Positions 14,412-16,864 of a stretch of DNA of 16,864 nucleotides are shown piece by piece. The stretch is from assembly GCA_036961445.1 (NCBI GenBank), contig JBALVO010000080.1:1-16864 (forward strand), in the 5' to 3' direction. The position numbers and the translations under genes are program-made. Origin of the DNA: JBALVO01 sp036961445 (GTDB taxonomy: Bacteria > Pseudomonadota > Gammaproteobacteria > Pseudomonadales > Halieaceae). Positions within the stretch are counted from its first letter, which is position 1. Each line of letters opens with the position of its first letter. Under the pieces are notes generated by a model. That model did no database searches, was not told where the DNA came from, and was given only the letters and a program-made list of their open reading frames with translations.

Positions 14412-15587
14412 GATAACCGAACTGCCGTGACCGAACAGTCCCTGGTTAGCAGTAATGCCTACCCGGGCACCCTGTACCTGCCGATCACCCGCTTCACCGC
14501 GCAGTTGCCAGGTGAGTTCACAGACCTGGGCCAGGGCCTGGGCGGGTACCGCCTCGCCGAAGCAGGCCAGCCCGCCGGAAACATTGACCGGAATTTTCCC
14601 GCCCAATGCGGTATCGCCAGCTCGCAGCAGAGCCGCCGCTTCACCCCGCGGAGCCAGGCACAGATCTTCTATCCAGTCCAGCTCCAGCGCGGTGGACAGA
14701 TCGTACACTTCGGCAAGATCTATATCTTCCGGACCAAGGCCGGCTTCTTCATAGGCCTTTAATGGCAGTGTTGAGCGATAGGCATGAGCATCCACACCCG
14801 CGGCTGCCGCTGAATCCGTGGCGATATCAGGCATTTCCACCACGGAACTGGCGAATGTGGGGGTGACGGTAGAAATGGCCGCCACCCGAGGTGCGTCAGC
14901 CTTGCCGATTTTGCGTGCGTACTCCAGGCTGGAAACGATTAACGCGGCACCGCCATCACTGGTGGCGCAGATATCCATCAGGCGCAGGGGGTCGGCCACC
15001 ATAGCTGAGGCGGCAACATCTTCCGCGGTAAAACATTTGCGGTAGCGTGCGCGGGGATTTTTGCTGCCTATGCGTGCATTCTTGACCTTGACCGCGGCAA
15101 AATCTTCCAGCGTATCACCGTAAAGATCCATGCGACGCCTGGCATACAGGGCGAAATACGTGGGATTGGTGATGCCCAGGTAGAAGCGCACCCAGTCAGG
15201 GTCTTCCGGCCTATAGCCTCCGGCAGGGGCGAGAAAGCCTTTTGGGGTGGTGTCCGCTCCCACTACCAGCGCTACCTCGCATTCTCCTGCCAGTATTTTG
15301 TTGCGCGCAGCCGCCAACGCCTGGGATCCGGAGGCGCAAGCCGCATACGAGGTATTAACCTCCGCACCCTGCCAACCCAGTGCCTGGGCAAAAGTGGCAC
15401 CGGCCACATAGCCCGGGTAACCGCATCGCACAGTGGCGCCGCCGGATACAAAACTGATGTCTTGCCAGGGTACGCCGGCATCGGCCAGGGCCTCGCGTGC
15501 CGCAGCGACGCCGTATTGCACAAAGTTATGACCCCATTTGCCCCAGGGGTGCATGCCGGCGCCAAGTATGGCGATTTCATTGGACAT
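14400..15587 (-). CDS. Thiolase-superfamily protein (SCP-x/Ltp2-like) paired with DUF35
   Basis: This 395-residue thiolase-fold protein retains the nucleophile Cys84 in AACASGSQALAAA. By eye alignment the other catalytic motifs have changed. The SCP2-type HDCF region reads EVYDLST (Tyr295). The GHP histidine region reads NVSGGLACFGEAVPA, with Glu345 where His is expected. The C-terminal Cys/His loop reads ITANQGLFGHGSS. Such losses occur in Ltp2-type retro-aldolases of steroid side-chain cleavage, which also need a DUF35 partner like the one encoded 28 bases upstream. BbsB-type thiolases also pair with DUF35 proteins. I chose the ATG at 15587 because GGAG lies 9 bases before it and the homologous fold starts at NEIAILGAG. 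An earlier in-frame start (15683) would overlap DUF35 and add 32 unconserved residues. The reaction and substrate are unproven. Confidence 0.85.
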   Translation of the reverse strand: MSNEIAILGAGMHPWGKWGHNFVQYGVAAAREALADAGVPWQDISFVSGGATVRCGYPGYVAGATFAQALGWQGAEVNTSYAACASGSQALAAARNKILAGECEVALVVGADTTPKGFLAPAGGYRPEDPDWVRFYLGITNPTYFALYARRRMDLYGDTLEDFAAVKVKNARIGSKNPRARYRKCFTAEDVAASAMVADPLRLMDICATSDGGAALIVSSLEYARKIGKADAPRVAAISTVTPTFASSVVEMPDIATDSAAAAGVDAHAYRSTLPLKAYEEAGLGPEDIDLAEVYDLSTALELDWIEDLCLAPRGEAAALLRAGDTALGGKIPVNVSGGLACFGEAVPAQALAQVCELTWQLRGEAGDRQVQGARVGITANQGLFGHGSSVIVKR

Positions 15588-15615
15588 AGTGTTTTGCTCC
15601 AGAGTCAGTCGGCAC

Positions 15616-16050
15616 TTATTGCGCCAGGGGTTGCCACTTCCAGGTGACCTTGATGTCGTCATCTGTCTCATGCAGGGGTTCAAGTACCAACTCCATAGGC
15701 ATTCCCACCTTCAGGTCGGCAACGCTGACACCCTCGACTACCTGGCCTAACACCATCATCTGTTCCTCTTCCAGTTGCACGGCGGCGATGGCGTAGGGCG
15801 CAAAGGGATCGGCCGCCACAAACGGCAGCGGTGGTTGGTAGCAGGCGTTGGTATAACTCCAGATATGACCGGTTCTGCTGAGTTCCACTTCCCTGAAGTC
15901 GGTGCTGTCACAGCCCGGGTTTTTGCAATACTGGCTCTGCTTGGGGAAAAAGTAGGTGCCACAGTCTTTGCACTGGGTGCCAATTAAATGGGGCTTGGCG
16001 TCCATGGTGTGCCAGCCATCAATGGCCGGTGCCAGGGGTTTATTACTCAT
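15616..16050 (-). CDS. Zn-ribbon/OB-fold DUF35 protein, thiolase partner
   Basis: This 144-residue protein has a rubredoxin-like zinc ribbon with Cys27, Cys30, Cys42 and Cys47 (CKDC ... YCKNPGC). An OB-fold follows from about residue 55, starting GHIWSYTNACYQPP, with the acidic-rich VQLEEEQMMVLGQVVEG segment, and ends in WKWQPL. DUF35 proteins bind thiolase-superfamily enzymes and help hold the CoA substrate, as in ChsH2-DUF35 with Ltp2, BbsA with BbsB, and the archaeal thiolase/HMG-CoA synthase complex. The ATG at 16050 is preceded by GGGAG at 6 bases; an in-frame ATG 9 codons earlier (16077) has weaker support. It lies 28 bases upstream of the thiolase gene on the same strand, so an obligate complex is likely. 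Confidence 0.9.
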   Translation of the reverse strand: MSNKPLAPAIDGWHTMDAKPHLIGTQCKDCGTYFFPKQSQYCKNPGCDSTDFREVELSRTGHIWSYTNACYQPPLPFVAADPFAPYAIAAVQLEEEQMMVLGQVVEGVSVADLKVGMPMELVLEPLHETDDDIKVTWKWQPLAQ

Positions 16051-16124
16051 AGGTATCTCCCGGAGAAAGCGGGCCACAGGTTACTACCGGCTGCGCAATA
16101 CAGGCAAGCAAAGCCTGCCGCCTT

Positions 16125-16152
16125 TTGGGACAAGGGTTGGCGGGTTTACTAT
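16125..16152 (+). promoter_or_regulatory. Candidate promoter of the yedK-like gene
   Basis: TTGGGA (16125-16130) and TACTAT (16147-16152) are separated by 16 bases, each matching the consensus at 4 of 6 positions. They lie about 50 bases before the SRAP gene in the divergent gap to DUF35. This is weak, pattern-based evidence. The nearby CAGGC/GCCTG inverted repeat (16101-16117) has no T run and is not called a terminator. Confidence 0.3.
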
Positions 16153-16200
16153 GGCAGACCTGTTATTGCCTGACGGGCCGGTTTTAGGCACAGTACGGCA

Positions 16201-16864
16201 ATGTGTGGACGCTTTAATGTTATCGACAACCCCGGGCTGCGGCAGTTGCTGCAGGATCTGGGCATAGACCTGCAATTGCCCGGGGGGGTTAACCTGGCGC
16301 CTACGGAACAGGTGCCTCTGGTACGCGAACTGGGACTCGGCAAAGTGGTTGGCCCTGCCCGCTGGTGGCTGACGCCATCCTGGGCTAAAGAGGTGGACCA
16401 GAAGTATTCCATGTTCAATGCCCGCAGTGAGACATTGGCCTCCAGTCGCGCGTTCCGCCATCCCTTCAAGAGTCAGCGCGGTGTAGTGCCCATGAGTAGT
16501 TTCATCGAGTGGCGACCCGAAGATGGCGTGAAACAACCCTGGCTCATTACCAATGAGCAGCACGCACTGGCAGTCGCCGCTCTCTGGGATGTCTGGGAGG
16601 GCGGCGCAGAGCCTTTGCTGTCCTGCACCCTGGTCACCACTGCAGCGGCGCCGCAATTTGAACCCTGGCACCATCGTATGCCGATGTTACTGAGCGCACA
16701 GGAAAGTCACCGTTGGCTGGACAATAGCCATGAAATTGCGGCCGACGATCCAATGTTCCGGGCTGAACTCAAGATGCCCCTGCAACTGCAGCCCCTGTCT
16801 CGCGCGGTGAGCAATTCGCGGCACAAGGAACTACAGGTTCTGCAGGGGGTAGGTGAGGTGGTGG
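16201..16864 (+). CDS. yedK: SRAP/HMCES-family abasic-site protein (YedK), 3' truncated by window
   Basis: About 221 residues are visible, open to the window edge. It begins MCGRF: after removal of Met1 the exposed Cys2 is the catalytic residue that crosslinks to abasic sites in single-stranded DNA through a thiazolidine. The other SRAP active-site residues are present: Asn73 in NARSET, Glu103 in PMSSFIEW, and His157 in HHRMP, corresponding to Asn75, Glu105 and His160 of E. coli YedK. The family shields abasic sites at replication forks. The start is fixed by the absolute need for Cys at position 2, although the ribosome site before it is weak. The gene diverges from the DUF35-thiolase pair, with no obvious functional link. 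Most of the protein is present; only the C-terminus is missing. Confidence 0.94.
   Translation, partial: MCGRFNVIDNPGLRQLLQDLGIDLQLPGGVNLAPTEQVPLVRELGLGKVVGPARWWLTPSWAKEVDQKYSMFNARSETLASSRAFRHPFKSQRGVVPMSSFIEWRPEDGVKQPWLITNEQHALAVAALWDVWEGGAEPLLSCTLVTTAAAPQFEPWHHRMPMLLSAQESHRWLDNSHEIAADDPMFRAELKMPLQLQPLSRAVSNSRHKELQVLQGVGEVV

Noticed and set aside
15588..15683. N-terminally extended thiolase start at 15683
   Set aside because: It would overlap the DUF35 gene and add 32 residues with no thiolase similarity; the ATG at 15587 has a good ribosome site.
16084..16674. 196-codon open frame on the minus strand opposite the SRAP gene
   Set aside because: The plus strand encodes all SRAP active-site residues across the same region; the reverse frame shows no family features.

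Overview
The window looks like a piece of a draft genome or metagenome-assembled genome from a marine-type gammaproteobacterium. It is moderately GC-rich, densely coded and has many 4-base start/stop overlaps. The cluster tlpA-like / yihY / arsC-like / wrbA / DUF2069 is one I recall from Pseudomonas and its relatives. A glpE close to the E. coli protein and CoA-ester enzymes of the kind common in Cellvibrionales/Halieaceae fit the same picture. The exact taxon is inference. A run of 100 N at 4981-5080 marks a scaffold join.

Layout. (1) 1-1513, minus strand: a YihY-family membrane protein overlapping a TlpA-like thioredoxin lipoprotein that runs off the window. (2) 1664-4847, plus strand: a tight operon of an ArsC/YfgD-family reductase, a WrbA-like quinone reductase, a four-helix DUF2069 membrane protein and the protease SppA. 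(3) 4848-5135: convergent gene ends with 15-bp tandem repeats and the N gap, whose flanks are the same 55 bp. (4) 5103-9912, minus strand: a membrane-fusion protein, an RND efflux permease and a GlpE rhodanese, all overlapping or nearly touching. (5) 10128-10943, minus strand: MscS, with its own terminator and a likely promoter. (6) 11088-14375, plus strand: MaoC-like hydratase, Nudix hydrolase, Tat-exported FAD oxidoreductase and a monohaem cytochrome c. (7) 14400-16050, minus strand: a DUF35 zinc-ribbon/OB-fold protein and a thiolase-superfamily enzyme. (8) 16201 to the end, plus strand: an SRAP/YedK protein, truncated by the window.

How the genes may work together. Regions 6 and 7 converge and together read like acyl-CoA degradation: a hydratase, a possible CoA diphosphatase, a periplasmic flavin dehydrogenase with its own cytochrome electron acceptor, and a thiolase/DUF35 pair. 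The thiolase lacks several canonical catalytic residues, as do the Ltp2-type retro-aldolases of steroid side-chain degradation. This grouping is the most promising lead, but its substrate cannot be read from the sequence. The rest is mainly housekeeping or envelope functions: efflux, osmotic safety valve, membrane proteolysis, thiol and quinone chemistry, and abasic-site protection. No tRNA, rRNA, CRISPR array, insertion sequence or phage gene was seen.
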